The notes beneath the pieces are model-generated. The model was not told the origin of the DNA, ran no database searches, and worked only from the letters and a program-made list of their open reading frames with translations. Positions 44,867 to 54,257 of a stretch of 64,000 nt of DNA are shown here, one piece after another. A program made the translations under genes and the position numbers. The stretch lies in NCBI RefSeq assembly GCF_000015165.1, contig NC_009485.1:6777501-6841500 (forward strand), written 5' to 3'. Within the stretch, counting starts at the first letter, position 1. Each line of letters begins with the position of its first letter. This DNA comes from Bradyrhizobium sp. BTAi1. GTDB taxonomy: Bacteria > Pseudomonadota > Alphaproteobacteria > Rhizobiales > Xanthobacteraceae.

Positions 44867-46354
44867 GGGTCGCAGCTGCACGACCTGATGGTCGATTTCG
44901 GGCTCGGCAAGGTGAAGCGTATCCCCGGCGTGGCCTCGGCGTCGGTCAACTATGTCGACGGCAACACCGGCGGTGTTGCGGTCGAGGTCAGCGTCGTCGT
45001 CGGCGACCGGCCGCAGGCGGATCCGGGCCGCGTCGATTTCCCCTATCTTCTTCAAGGCGACGACAGCCTGCTGAAGCTCAAGCTGACGGCCGCGACGCTC
45101 GGCTACGCCAATCACGATGCCTGGTACGGCCGGCCGCAGGCCTTCGTCGGCGCCAATCCGCTCGCCAGGGGACCGGCCGGCGCCGGCTGGTCGTCGTTCG
45201 GCGAAGCCGCGCTGGAGGGCGGGCTGCAGGGCATCGGGCCGATCGGCAACAATGTCTACGCCTATGGCAGCCTCTCATATCTGGCGAGCGGCTCGGTCGG
45301 GACCGACCTGTTCGTCACCGGCCCGCGCCGCCATGGCGCGATCGAGGACGCCTATGCGGGCATCGTCACCGGGATCACGGGCGACGACGGCTCGCGGCTG
45401 GTGATCAACCTGTCCGGCGGCCGGCAGCCGTTCCAGATCGCCGACGGCATGCTGATCAGGATCACCGCGGCCAACGGTTTTGACCGCGCCGCCGTGCAGC
45501 TCAATCCGCGCTGGGCGGCCGACAGTCTGTTCCTGGCGCAGGCGCGCTACAACACCACGAAGTTCGAGGTCTTTCGCCTCGCTCCCGACGAGTTGCCGGC
45601 GATCGATACCCACACCGTCATCGCCGGCGCGAATCTCGAGACGGGCCTGGGAACGCCGCATCAGCTCGGACTGACCTATCTGACCGTGCCGCGCTCGGAC
45701 TACGGCTGGTACACGACGACAGCGCAAGGCACGCGCCAGGGACTGCAGGTCGCCGACGTTCGCTATTATTGGACACCCGCCATCGGCGCCTCCGGTCCGT
45801 ATGCGAAGACGGAGCTGGCGTTGCAGTGGAACGACCGCAACGCCTTTCCGATGCGCGCCTGGGGCGGCTATGTCGAGGCGGGCTACACCTTCAACGAGGC
45901 GCTGTGGCGCCCCACTTTGAGCTATCGGCTGTCCGGCTTCAGCGGCGACAATCCGGCGACGCGGACCTATGAGCGCTGGGATCCGCTGCTGTCGGGCGGC
46001 ACCGGCGAGGAATGGGTGCAGGGGCTGAACCACTACAAGCTGTTTCAGGACACCAATTTGATCGCCCATCGCCTGCAGGCGATCCTGCGGCCGGCACCGC
46101 AATGGGAGCTCGTGCCGCAGGCCTGGCTGTTCCAGGCGCAGCAGCTCAACAACATCGGCGGCACCACCTCGACGCTGGCCGGACATCTGCTCGGCTACGA
46201 GGTTAATCTGACGGTGAAGTATTTCATGAGCCGCAACGTGATGTTCCAGTCGGGCCTGGCGCTGACCGTGCCGCTGTCCGGCGTCAGCCAGGCCGTTGCC
46301 GGCACCACCCGTCCCTGGTTCAGCGCGATGTCGCTGGCCCGGATCAGCTTCTGA
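44639..46354 (+). CDS. Outer-membrane beta-barrel protein with POTRA-like N-terminus
   Basis: Protein of 571 residues with a Sec signal peptide ([20 protein letters not shown]). Residues about 40-120 look like a POTRA or related periplasmic domain: [20 protein letters not shown], then [16 protein letters not shown]. The remainder shows alternating beta-strand patterns and ends in ISF, with the terminal Phe typical of outer-membrane barrels. The barrel resembles alginate-export/porin types more than secretion channels. The SDR gene follows 8 bp downstream. Its promoter and N-terminus are tandemly duplicated upstream. Substrate unknown. Confidence 0.7.
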   Translation: MPYGKRFRSRGSLGLSLAAWLFSLLAVSAANAQALGPTFENRPIEVVRLALSGAVPSGPQRVAFEDRVRRALNVYPGSQLHDLMVDFGLGKVKRIPGVASASVNYVDGNTGGVAVEVSVVVGDRPQADPGRVDFPYLLQGDDSLLKLKLTAATLGYANHDAWYGRPQAFVGANPLARGPAGAGWSSFGEAALEGGLQGIGPIGNNVYAYGSLSYLASGSVGTDLFVTGPRRHGAIEDAYAGIVTGITGDDGSRLVINLSGGRQPFQIADGMLIRITAANGFDRAAVQLNPRWAADSLFLAQARYNTTKFEVFRLAPDELPAIDTHTVIAGANLETGLGTPHQLGLTYLTVPRSDYGWYTTTAQGTRQGLQVADVRYYWTPAIGASGPYAKTELALQWNDRNAFPMRAWGGYVEAGYTFNEALWRPTLSYRLSGFSGDNPATRTYERWDPLLSGGTGEEWVQGLNHYKLFQDTNLIAHRLQAILRPAPQWELVPQAWLFQAQQLNNIGGTTSTLAGHLLGYEVNLTVKYFMSRNVMFQSGLALTVPLSGVSQAVAGTTRPWFSAMSLARISF

Positions 46355-46362
46355 AAAGGGAG

Positions 46363-47370
46363 ATGTCGATGGATCGCCGCAGCATGTTGCAGAGCCTGGG
46401 TTCGGGGGCGGTGACGATTCCGCTGGCGCAGCTGCTTCCGGGAAGCGCCGAGGCGGCGGAGTCCGCAGGCCCGGCCAATCTGGCGATCAGCCCGATCGAT
46501 CCGGACTACTTCATCAAGGATCGCTTCAAGTCACGCACGATCGCCATCACCGGATTCGCCCGCGGCATGGGCCGCGCCGCGGCGCTACGGGCGGCGCGCG
46601 AGGGGGCGAACATCGTCGGGATCGACTGGCTGCCGGACCTGGCGCGCGAGACGGCGGCCGCGATCCAGCGCGAGGGCGGCGCCATCGAATTTCTCGTCGG
46701 CGATGTCGCCAAGGGCGATTCCTGCGACCTGATGGTCAAGCGGGCGGTCGAAAAATTCGGCGGGCTGGATTTCGCCATCAACAATGCCGGCGTCATGGAC
46801 GGCGTGTTTTCCGGCGAGGCGTTCGACTATGACAAGCAGAAGGACCTGCTGTTCGCGCCGCTCCACGAGGCCTCCGATGCCTATTGGGACAATGTCCTGG
46901 CCACCAACGCCACCGGCGTGTTCCGCGCCATGCGGGCCGAGCTGCGGCAGATGGTGGCGCAGAAGCGCGGCGGGGCCATCGTCAACGTCGCCTCGATCGC
47001 CGGCCTGACCGGACTGGCCGGCAATCCGGCCTATGTCGCCAGCAAGCACGCGGTCAACGGATTGACCGCCAACGCCGCGGTCGACTACGCGCCGCACGGC
47101 ATTCGCATCAACTCCGTCAACATGGCGGCGACGGACACGCCGATGATCGCGCGGGCGGCGCAGGCCGTCGCCGCGAAGGCGCAGCGGGCGCCGGCCGACG
47201 GCGGCATGGGACGGCTGAAGACGAACTCCATTCTCAGTTATGCGGATCCCAAACATCGCCCGGCCACCGTGTGGGAGCAGGTCGCGGTGATGCTGTTCCT
47301 GCTGTCGCCCGAGGCGTCGAACCTGACCGGCGCGTTCTACGCGACGGACGGCGGATGGACGGCCTATTGA
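46363..47370 (+). CDS. Short-chain dehydrogenase/reductase with export signal
   Basis: SDR of 335 residues (333 if the ATG at 46369 is used, which has better spacing to AAGGGAG). The N-terminus is a likely twin-arginine or Sec signal ([20 protein letters not shown], ending near SAEAAE). The Rossmann domain follows: [20 protein letters not shown] (with GxxxGxG in the variant GFARGMG), NNAGVMDG, catalytic Ser in [11 protein letters not shown], and YVASKHA with catalytic Tyr and Lys. Export of an SDR would require folding with NAD(P) before Tat transport. It is paired with the barrel gene in a probable two-gene operon. Confidence 0.88.
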   Translation: MSMDRRSMLQSLGSGAVTIPLAQLLPGSAEAAESAGPANLAISPIDPDYFIKDRFKSRTIAITGFARGMGRAAALRAAREGANIVGIDWLPDLARETAAAIQREGGAIEFLVGDVAKGDSCDLMVKRAVEKFGGLDFAINNAGVMDGVFSGEAFDYDKQKDLLFAPLHEASDAYWDNVLATNATGVFRAMRAELRQMVAQKRGGAIVNVASIAGLTGLAGNPAYVASKHAVNGLTANAAVDYAPHGIRINSVNMAATDTPMIARAAQAVAAKAQRAPADGGMGRLKTNSILSYADPKHRPATVWEQVAVMLFLLSPEASNLTGAFYATDGGWTAY

Positions 47371-47386
47371 GCCCGCTTCAAGACGG

Positions 47387-47442
47387 CTAGAGCATGGTCT
47401 TTTCGGAGAACAGGTTTCCACTTTTTCCGATCATGCTCTAGG
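47387..47442. repeat. Palindromic repeat CTAGAGCATG...CATGCTCTAG
   Basis: Inverted repeat with AGAGCATG / CATGCTCT ends and an internal GGTTTCC core, found between convergent genes. A diverged relative lies at about 58972-59018 (GATCATGACCG...GGTTTCCGC). Such elements are common between genes in this group. Confidence 0.65.
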
Positions 47443-47568
47443 GACTGGGACGATCGTGGCCCGCGATCCGCTTCGGGCAAGAGACGAGATCATGATGCGA
47501 TCCCGCGGACTCGCATCAAGATCCCATGGCCTCGTCTGAAGGGCGACGGTTCAGCGCGGGCGCGACGG

Positions 47569-49716
47569 TCAGCGCCCTTTCCTCTTGGCGCTCGTCTTGG
47601 CTCGCCTGGCGGTCTTGGCCGCGGTCTTCTTCGCCGGAGGCTTCGCCGCCGTCCTGGTCGCCTTGGCCTTCGCCTTCTTCGCTGAGGCGGCACGCTGGCT
47701 TGCCGTCTTCGACGCCTTCTTCGCGACCTTCTTTGTCGTGGTTGTCTTGCGGCCGGCCGAGGTCTTGGCTGCAGCGGCTGTCTTCTTTTGGGCCTTCTTG
47801 GTCGGCTTGGTCGACGCCTTCGCAGGCTTCGTCGTCACAGCCGATGTCTTGGCCGGCTTGGTGGTGCCGGTTGGCGTTGCGGGCTTCTTCGGCGTCGGTG
47901 GCGTTTCGGCCGCCCCGCCGCCACCCGCCGCCGACAGCCAGAAGCGCAGCTCCGGCGACTTCTCCTGATCGCCCTTGATGTAGCGGTCCTGCCAGCTGTC
48001 ATCACCCTGCAGCGGCTTGCCGAAGATGTCGGGGTGCTCCTTCAGCAGGAAACGCCAAGCGTAATGGTCGTAGAGGTCGAGGACGTGACAGGCATAGGCC
48101 TCGGCGAGACCGCGATGGCCGCGGATGATCAGCATGTTCTCGTCGTTGTTGTGGGAGGCGCGGAAGCCGAGATTGTGCGAGCCGGTCACCACGACGCAAT
48201 CGTCGCTGAACGGATCGATCACCACGATCTTGTTGTGGATGATGGCGAAGCCGTATTTGGCGAGCTCCTTCTCCCACTTGCCGAATGCGTCCTGCACGGC
48301 GCCGGCCGGGACGCCGCGGAAATCGATGCTGCCCTTGGCGCCCTGTTTCTTCGGCGTGCCGGATTCGCCGACCACCTTCACCTCGGGCGCGTCGCTGCCG
48401 CCATCATCCTCGCCGCCGCTCTCGGAATGGCCGCCGGAATGCAGCGCGGCGGAGAAATTGGTGGCGCGCACCGGGCTGGTCAACGCGCCGCGCACGAACA
48501 GGTCCGGCTTGTCCTTGAGCAGTTGACCGGCGACGTCGAGGATCGAATTGTTGCCGGGATCGAAGGCGAGAAACAGCACGGCGTGCTTGGCTGACCGCAT
48601 CAGCTCGAACACACGGCCCATGTCGTTCGGCGTCTTCGGGGTCTTGCCGAGCTTGCCTGGCGTGTTGGGCGAGAACATCGGCTCGATGGTGACACCATGA
48701 CCGAGATCGATCGGCGTTTGAATCGCGTCGGCATTGTTGGCATGGGCGAAGTCGCGCAAAGTCTTGGACTGCAGCGCCGCCTTGTCGCCATCAGCGGCGT
48801 CGACGTCGGCCTTGAGCGCATTCCAATAGCAGAGATAGCGCTCGGCCAGCTCGGGGCTCTCCACCACCAGCGCATTGTTGGTCTGGGTGCACAGGCCGGT
48901 CGAGGTCCAGTTGGTCGATCCGGAGAGCACAGCGGTCGGCTTGCCGCTCTCGGTCAGCACCATGAACTTGTTGTGCGGGATGCTGCCTTTGCCGAGGATA
49001 CGGTCGATCACGGCGACGCCGGCGGCCTTCAGATTGGCGCGGTTCTCGGCATCGGCGTCGTCGGTGTCCTTGCCCTGCTCGTTGCCGAGAATGACCGTGC
49101 GGCTCGCCGGGTTCTGATGCAGCTGCGTCTCGAGGCCGTTGGGATCGTTCAACTCATAGAGCGCGGCATGAATGGTGCCACCACCGGCATCCGCGCGCTT
49201 CAACAGCGAGGTCAGGCCGTCCTGCAGCTGGCCCATCAGCCGGATGCGAATGGGGTCGTTGGGATCGAGAATGTGCGGCGCCAGCGCCGGCACGCTGGGG
49301 TGATCGTTCAGCGCGTGGGTGAGGGCCTGGGTCGCGGTGATGCCGCGGTTGAAATAGACGTGGAACGGCGGCCGTTCCGGCGTCAGCGTGACTGCGTTGC
49401 TCTCCAGCGCGTCGACGCCGGCGAGCGGCGTCAGGGTCTGGCCGGGTGTCCCGCCCATCGGCACGATGCGATATTTGTAGGTGCCGCCGCGCTTGGCAAA
49501 CAGGTCCTTCCACCAGAATTTCTGCACCGGGGCCTGGTTGGTCTTGAGCTTGTCGGCGGTCTGCCCGGCAAAGCGCGCGAGCGCCGGCAGCACAGTGTCG
49601 CTGTTGTCCGCGAGGTCGATGCGGTGAATGGCAAAGCCGAGACAGCCGTCGAGGCGGCGATCGAATGTCCAGGCGACCACGGCAATATCATTGTTGGAAA
49701 ATGCAAGCGCGGGCAT
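47569..49716 (-). CDS. Phospholipase-D-like protein with histone-H1-like tail
   Basis: Protein of 715 residues; start at 49716 behind AAGGAG (the frame opens at 49776). Two PLD half-sites are present: SIPHNKFMVLTESGKPTAVL with SGSTNWTS, around residues 265-290, and IIHNKIVVIDPFSDDCVVV with TGSHNLGFRAS, around 515-545. HxK pairs in both support a single composite active site. Residues about 606-715 are an Ala/Lys/Thr/Pro-rich tail (KKTAAAAKTSAGRKTTTT; AAKPPAKKTAAKTARRAK) like histone-H1-type proteins, expected to bind DNA or polyphosphate. No signal peptide is visible. The combination points to a nuclease or phosphodiesterase targeted to DNA, but substrate is unknown. Confidence 0.85.
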   Translation of the reverse strand: MPALAFSNNDIAVVAWTFDRRLDGCLGFAIHRIDLADNSDTVLPALARFAGQTADKLKTNQAPVQKFWWKDLFAKRGGTYKYRIVPMGGTPGQTLTPLAGVDALESNAVTLTPERPPFHVYFNRGITATQALTHALNDHPSVPALAPHILDPNDPIRIRLMGQLQDGLTSLLKRADAGGGTIHAALYELNDPNGLETQLHQNPASRTVILGNEQGKDTDDADAENRANLKAAGVAVIDRILGKGSIPHNKFMVLTESGKPTAVLSGSTNWTSTGLCTQTNNALVVESPELAERYLCYWNALKADVDAADGDKAALQSKTLRDFAHANNADAIQTPIDLGHGVTIEPMFSPNTPGKLGKTPKTPNDMGRVFELMRSAKHAVLFLAFDPGNNSILDVAGQLLKDKPDLFVRGALTSPVRATNFSAALHSGGHSESGGEDDGGSDAPEVKVVGESGTPKKQGAKGSIDFRGVPAGAVQDAFGKWEKELAKYGFAIIHNKIVVIDPFSDDCVVVTGSHNLGFRASHNNDENMLIIRGHRGLAEAYACHVLDLYDHYAWRFLLKEHPDIFGKPLQGDDSWQDRYIKGDQEKSPELRFWLSAAGGGGAAETPPTPKKPATPTGTTKPAKTSAVTTKPAKASTKPTKKAQKKTAAAAKTSAGRKTTTTKKVAKKASKTASQRAASAKKAKAKATRTAAKPPAKKTAAKTARRAKTSAKRKGR

Positions 49717-50167
49717 GGCGGCACTCCTTGTCTGACAAGGATTATGTCTTCCAGTTGTAATAATGGTTCGACACATCTGGAACAGGAAGGGATGGTGGCG
49801 GTAGCGCGGGATGATGCTGCAGTGCGGGAGAGACGGCTGGTGCGATTGACGCGATGATCACCCTGCCCTGGAGGGGAGGGTGGGCCCCGTTCTCTTCGTC
49901 GTCATTGCCGGGCTTGACCCGGCAATCCATCCCTTCGCGAGAACAATCTGCCCACTTGATGGATGCGCGGGTCGAGCCCGCGCATGACGAGTCTGTTTTG
50001 GAGCGTCGATCACGGGACCTATGGCGCACCACGACGGTGAGAGCTCGCCCGGAGCGATGCTGCGACGTCGTCATTGCGAGGAGCGAAGCGACGAAGCCAT
50101 CCAGAGTCCCATCCGCGACTCTGGATCGCGTCGCTGCGCTCGCGATGACGCATGGAGGGAACGTGCC
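49717..50167. repeat. Intergenic region with two dispersed inverted repeats
   Basis: Contains an element at about 49907-49990 (CGTCATTGCCGGGCTTGACC ... GCGGGTCGAGCCCGCGC ... GACGA) and a third copy of the CGTCATTGCGAGG family at 50069-50150. The rest holds no convincing gene. The region separates the PLD gene promoter from the end of the hydantoinase gene. Confidence 0.7.
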
Positions 50168-51571
50168 TCAGGCCACGGCGCCCGGCTTGCCGCGGGTGAC
50201 GTAGCGGCCACTGCCCTTGGCGCCGACGAGTTGACCGTCGCGCACGACGAACTTGCCGCGCAGCATCGTGGCGACCGGCCAGCCGGTGATCTCGATGCCC
50301 TCATAGGGCGTGTAGTCGGAGCCGTGGTGCAGGCCGGACTGGCTGATCTTCGCGGTCTTGTTCGGGTCCCATAGCGCGATGTCGGCATCGTAGCCGATCG
50401 CGATGGAGCCTTTGCCTTTCAGGCCATAGGTCTTGGCGTGGTTGGTCGCGGTGAACGCCACGAACTGGTTCAGGCTGATGCGGCCTTTGCCGACACCTTC
50501 CGAGAACAGGATCGGCAGCCGAGTCTCGACGCCGGGGATGCCGTTCGGCACCCAGCGGAAGCTGGTGCGGCCCTTCGGCGTCAGCTTGCCGGCCTCGTCG
50601 TCATAGCGGAACGGGCAGTGATCACTGGAGAACAGCGAGAACACGCCCTGCTCCAGCCCCTCCCAGCACGCCCCCTGGCTCGCTTTGTCGCGCGGCGGCG
50701 GCGAGCAGACATATTTGGCGCCTTCCATGTTGAGGCCCTGCATGTCCTCCTCGGTCAGCACCAGATATTGCGGGCAGGTCTCGCCGTGGATCTTCAGGCC
50801 GCGCGTCTGCGCACGGCGAATCTCCTCCATCGCCTCGCGGTTGGAGACATGGACGATGACGATCGGCACATCGATCAGCTCGGCCAGCGAGATGGCGCGA
50901 TGGGTGGCTTCGCGCTCGACCGCAATCGGCCGCGACTTGCCGTGATAATAGGGCGCGATCTTGCCGGCACGCTCCAGGCGATCGGTGAGAAAGCGGATGG
51001 CATCGTAGTTCTCGGCGTGGATCTGCACCAGCGCGCCGGTTTCGCGCGCGACCTGCAGCACGCCGAGGATCTCGTAATCGCTCAGCGCGAGATCCTGATA
51101 GGTCATGAAGATCTTCAGCGACGAATAGCCATCGGCAACCAGCGCCGGCAATTCCTGGCCGAGCACGGAGTCCGAGGGGTCGGCGATGATGAGGTGAAAG
51201 GAATGGTCGACGTAGCAGGCCTGCTCAGCCAGCGCGTGATAGTCCTTGAGCGCCGCGCGCAACGGCTGGCCCTTCTCCTGCAGGCAATAGGGCATGACGA
51301 AGGTGTTGCCGCCGAACGCGGCGGCGCGTGTCGCGCTTTCGAAATCGTCGGCCATCACGATGCCGGGGCCGGACGGCTGGCTGATATGGACGTGGCTGTC
51401 GATGCCGCCGGGCAGCACCAGCAGGCCCGACGCGTCGACGATCTCGTCGGCATCGGTAATGGCCTCACCGATCGCGGCGATGCGGCCCTGCCGGATGGCG
51501 ACATCGGCCTTGAACGTGTCGCTCGCGGTGGCGACGGTGCCGTTGCGGATGACGGTGTCGAATGCAGCCAT
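50168..51571 (-). CDS. hydA: Dihydropyrimidinase / hydantoinase
   Basis: Cyclic-amide hydrolase of 467 residues with a binuclear metal site. Ligands are seen in GGIDSHVHISQP (HxH near residue 60), the carbamylated lysine in SSLKIFMTYQD (near 151), His in VQIHAEN and VHVSNREAM, and Asp in FSSDHCPF near 316. GGGAGAG precedes the start. It opens rings such as dihydrouracil or 5-substituted hydantoins. It lies downstream of a racemase-family gene and an ABC importer, consistent with uptake and ring opening of a cyclic ureide. The exact substrate is inferred. Confidence 0.93.
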   Translation of the reverse strand: MAAFDTVIRNGTVATASDTFKADVAIRQGRIAAIGEAITDADEIVDASGLLVLPGGIDSHVHISQPSGPGIVMADDFESATRAAAFGGNTFVMPYCLQEKGQPLRAALKDYHALAEQACYVDHSFHLIIADPSDSVLGQELPALVADGYSSLKIFMTYQDLALSDYEILGVLQVARETGALVQIHAENYDAIRFLTDRLERAGKIAPYYHGKSRPIAVEREATHRAISLAELIDVPIVIVHVSNREAMEEIRRAQTRGLKIHGETCPQYLVLTEEDMQGLNMEGAKYVCSPPPRDKASQGACWEGLEQGVFSLFSSDHCPFRYDDEAGKLTPKGRTSFRWVPNGIPGVETRLPILFSEGVGKGRISLNQFVAFTATNHAKTYGLKGKGSIAIGYDADIALWDPNKTAKISQSGLHHGSDYTPYEGIEITGWPVATMLRGKFVVRDGQLVGAKGSGRYVTRGKPGAVA

Positions 51572-51592
51572 GTGACGCGCTCTCCCAAATGC

Positions 51593-52321
51593 TCAGGCGA
51601 ATTTCTGAAACAGCGATCCCCACTCGCTGGCGCCCCGGGTGTCGACGCCCGCCAGTTTCAACGATTTCCATACCACGGTAGCGATGGTGTCGAGAATCGG
51701 AATGCCCGTCTCCAGCTCGAGGCGCGCCACGAGCGGCGCGGCCCGCATGTTGGTGCAGACCACCGCGATCGCATCCGGCGTCTCGCGGGCGACCTCGCGG
51801 ATCATGGTCTCGATCTCCGCCGGCGTCACCTCCGCGAAGGAGAAATTGTCCTGCAGGTTGAGATGCCGGTCGCCGCGGCAGGCGATGCCGAGCTTGGCAT
51901 AGTTGGCGATGATGCGGGCCTGCACATCGTCGCGGTAGGGTGTGACCAGGCCGAGCGTCGTGGCCTTCGAGGCCGCCAGGATCTCGTTCAAGGCCAGCAT
52001 CGAGGTGGTCGCGGGGATGCCGGTCGCCGCGGTGATCTGCTCGCACAGCTTCACGTCGGTCTCGAAACCGAGCCAGCCGGAGGACGTGCCGTTCCAGCCG
52101 ATGACATCGACCTTGGCGTGCGCGAGCAATTCCGCCGCGCGCAGAATGTTCGATGTGTCGAACTGCGCCAGCGCATCGCTCGACAGCGCGATCTCGGTGA
52201 CCTTGAAGCGCGAGAAATGCGCCGACACGTTCGGCAGGCCGGCGACCATCGCCGAGGTGATGGGCTCCAGCGCCGTGTTCGACGACGGCGTCAGCATGCC
52301 GAGAAGGGTGCGTTTGGTCAT
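51593..52321 (-). CDS. Asp/Glu racemase-superfamily protein (maleate isomerase/arylmalonate decarboxylase-like)
   Basis: Enzyme of 242 residues; the true start is the ATG at 52321, since upstream open sequence contains repeats. The N-terminal GMLTPSSNTALEP motif is that of maleate cis-trans isomerases. A conserved Cys in AVVCTNMRAAP near residue 180 is the likely catalytic residue, and VIGWNGTSSGWLGFE lies mid-protein. Only 21 bp separate it from the hydantoinase gene. A hydantoin racemase role is possible because both families share this fold, but motifs favour the maleate isomerase/arylmalonate decarboxylase branch. Confidence 0.82.
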   Translation of the reverse strand: MTKRTLLGMLTPSSNTALEPITSAMVAGLPNVSAHFSRFKVTEIALSSDALAQFDTSNILRAAELLAHAKVDVIGWNGTSSGWLGFETDVKLCEQITAATGIPATTSMLALNEILAASKATTLGLVTPYRDDVQARIIANYAKLGIACRGDRHLNLQDNFSFAEVTPAEIETMIREVARETPDAIAVVCTNMRAAPLVARLELETGIPILDTIATVVWKSLKLAGVDTRGASEWGSLFQKFA

Positions 52322-52664
52322 TGGTGATTGAGCCCTCTTCGCACGACCAGAGCCGGCGTGACTAACGGCAATTCCACAGCAGCGGCAGCGGGCGAGCCGC
52401 GCATTGATGCGCCCTCTCCCCTTGCGGGAGAGGGCATGCCTGCGCGTGCAGCAGACTCGGTTGGGTAAGGGGTCTGCCTCGACAAATGAGATCGCGGAGA
52501 GAGACCCCTCACCCGGTTTCTCACTGCGTGAGAAACCACCCTCTGCCGCAAGAGGAGAGGGTACACCGCCGTCGTCGAGACAGCATGTGCCGCCAACGGA
52601 CCCGCGCTTCGGCTCGACCATGCTTGTCCATTGCGAAGCTCTTCAAGATCAAGCAAGCCGCGCA
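52322..52664. repeat. Intergenic region with inverted repeats CCCTCTCCCC...GGAGAGGG
   Basis: Holds arms CCCTCTCCCCTTGCGGGAGAGGG-like near 52410-52434 and CCCTCTGCCGCAAGAGGAGA near 52541, with further short palindromes between. It splits the ABC importer genes from the racemase and hydantoinase genes. No gene is seen. Confidence 0.6.
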
Positions 52665-53444
52665 TCATGCCGGAGCCCTCTCCTGCTCCACCCGCTCCCC
52701 GCGCAGCAGCGCGAGAATGTGCCGCTTCAGCGCGTTGAACTGCGGGCTCGTGATATCCCGCGGCCGCGGCAGGTCGATCGGGATGATCTCCACGATCCGC
52801 CCGGGGCGCGCGCTCATGACGGCGATCTGGGTGCCCAAGGTCAGCGCCTCGTCGATGCCATGGGTGACGAACACGATCGTGCCCTGGTGCTGCTGCCAGA
52901 TCCGCACGAGCTCATTCTGCATGTCCATGCGGGTCTGCTCATCGAGCGCGCCGAACGGCTCGTCCATCAGAATCACTTGAGGGTTCATCAGCAGCGCCCG
53001 CGCAATGCCGACGCGCTGGTTCATGCCGCCGGACAGTTCGGACGGGTAATGGTTCTCGAAGCCGGTGAGGCCGACCATGTCGATATAGACCTGCGCCCGC
53101 GCGCGGCGCTCGGCCTTCTGGCCGCCGCCGAGCAGGAGATGAAAGGCGACGTTCTCCCACACCGGCAGCCACGGCATCAGATTGGCGTGCTGGAACACGA
53201 CGCCGCGATCGGCGCCGGGCGCGGTGACGATCTCGCCGTCGACAGTGACGTGGCCGGCACTCGGCTGTTCGAAACCGGCGATCATGTTGAGCAGGGTCGA
53301 CTTTCCGCAGCCGGACGGGCCGAGCAGGCAGACGAATTCGTTGCGCGCGATGGAGAGATTGATGTCGGCGAGCGCAGTGACATCGGCGTTGCGCTTCTTG
53401 TCGGTGAAGATCTTGGAGACGTTCGAAATGTCGATCGTGGCCAT
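52665..53444 (-). CDS. ABC transporter ATPase, nitrate/sulfonate/taurine family
   Basis: ATPase of 259 residues. It starts MATIDISNVSKIF behind CGGAGAG. Walker A is GPSGCGKST near residue 46, then FQHANLMPWLPVWENVAFHL, the signature LSGGMNQRVGIARAL near 144 and Walker B VILMDEPFGALD near 167. The SsuB/TauB subgroup is indicated by LMPWLPVWENV. Stop-to-start spacing to the permease gene is 2 bp. Third gene of the binding protein-permease-ATPase operon. Confidence 0.94.
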   Translation of the reverse strand: MATIDISNVSKIFTDKKRNADVTALADINLSIARNEFVCLLGPSGCGKSTLLNMIAGFEQPSAGHVTVDGEIVTAPGADRGVVFQHANLMPWLPVWENVAFHLLLGGGQKAERRARAQVYIDMVGLTGFENHYPSELSGGMNQRVGIARALLMNPQVILMDEPFGALDEQTRMDMQNELVRIWQQHQGTIVFVTHGIDEALTLGTQIAVMSARPGRIVEIIPIDLPRPRDITSPQFNALKRHILALLRGERVEQERAPA

Positions 53445-53446
53445 GG

Positions 53447-54256
53447 CTACTCTCCGCCGCGCAAGGTAGTGTTGCGCTGCCAGTGCAGCACGCGCGCCAT
53501 CACGAGCCGGATCGACAGGTCGCTGCAGAAGCCGAGCAGACCGATGCTGGCCATCGCCGCCAGCACCAGATCGTAGCGCAGGAAATAATAGCTGTCCCAC
53601 AGCACATAGCCGAGCCCGCTCTTCACCGCGACCATCTCGGCCGTCACCGTCAGCATCCAGGCCGAGCCGATGCCGATGCGCAGACCTGCGAAGATGCTGG
53701 GCATCGCCGCGGGCACGACGATGTAGCGCAACAGCTTGCGCTCGCTGCCGCCGACCATGGCGCCGGCACGGATGAGATTGCGGTCGCAGCTCTTCACGCC
53801 ATGGATGGTGTTGAGCAGGATCGGGAAGAACGCGCCGAGAAACACCAGGAAGATCGCCGGCTTGTTGGCGATGCCGAACCAGATGATGGCGAGCGGGATC
53901 CACGACACCGGCGGGATCGGCCTGAGCATCTGCAGTGTCGGCTCGATCACGATCTCGATCCTGCGCGACCAGCCGATGGCGACGCCGAGCGCCACGCCGA
54001 GCACGGTGGCGATGGCAAAGCCGGCGGCGACGCGCGACAGGCTCGCCAGCATGTCGGCGACCCAATGGCCGCTGTAGGTCTGGGTGTTGCCGTCGGTGCC
54101 GACCAGCCAGTCCGTCCACGCCCACACCACCGTCGACGGTGCCGGCAGCAGCGCCGCCGGCAGCGCGCCCGAGCGCGAGAACGCCTCCCAGCCGACGAGC
54201 ACAAGCAGCGGGACAATGGCGCGGTCAAGCTTCTTGAGCTGGGCGAGCGCTATCAT
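53447..54256 (-). CDS. ABC transporter permease, nitrate/sulfonate/taurine family
   Basis: Membrane protein of 269 residues from the ATG at 54256, 1 nt after the binding-protein stop. About six membrane segments are visible (IVPLLVLVGWEAF; AAGFAIATVLGVALGVAIGW; AIFLVFLGAFFPILLNTI). The EAA loop reads GAMVGGSERKLLRYIVVPAA. Partner of the adjacent ATPase and binding protein. Confidence 0.93.
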   Translation of the reverse strand: MIALAQLKKLDRAIVPLLVLVGWEAFSRSGALPAALLPAPSTVVWAWTDWLVGTDGNTQTYSGHWVADMLASLSRVAAGFAIATVLGVALGVAIGWSRRIEIVIEPTLQMLRPIPPVSWIPLAIIWFGIANKPAIFLVFLGAFFPILLNTIHGVKSCDRNLIRAGAMVGGSERKLLRYIVVPAAMPSIFAGLRIGIGSAWMLTVTAEMVAVKSGLGYVLWDSYYFLRYDLVLAAMASIGLLGFCSDLSIRLVMARVLHWQRNTTLRGGE

Positions 54257-54257
54257 C

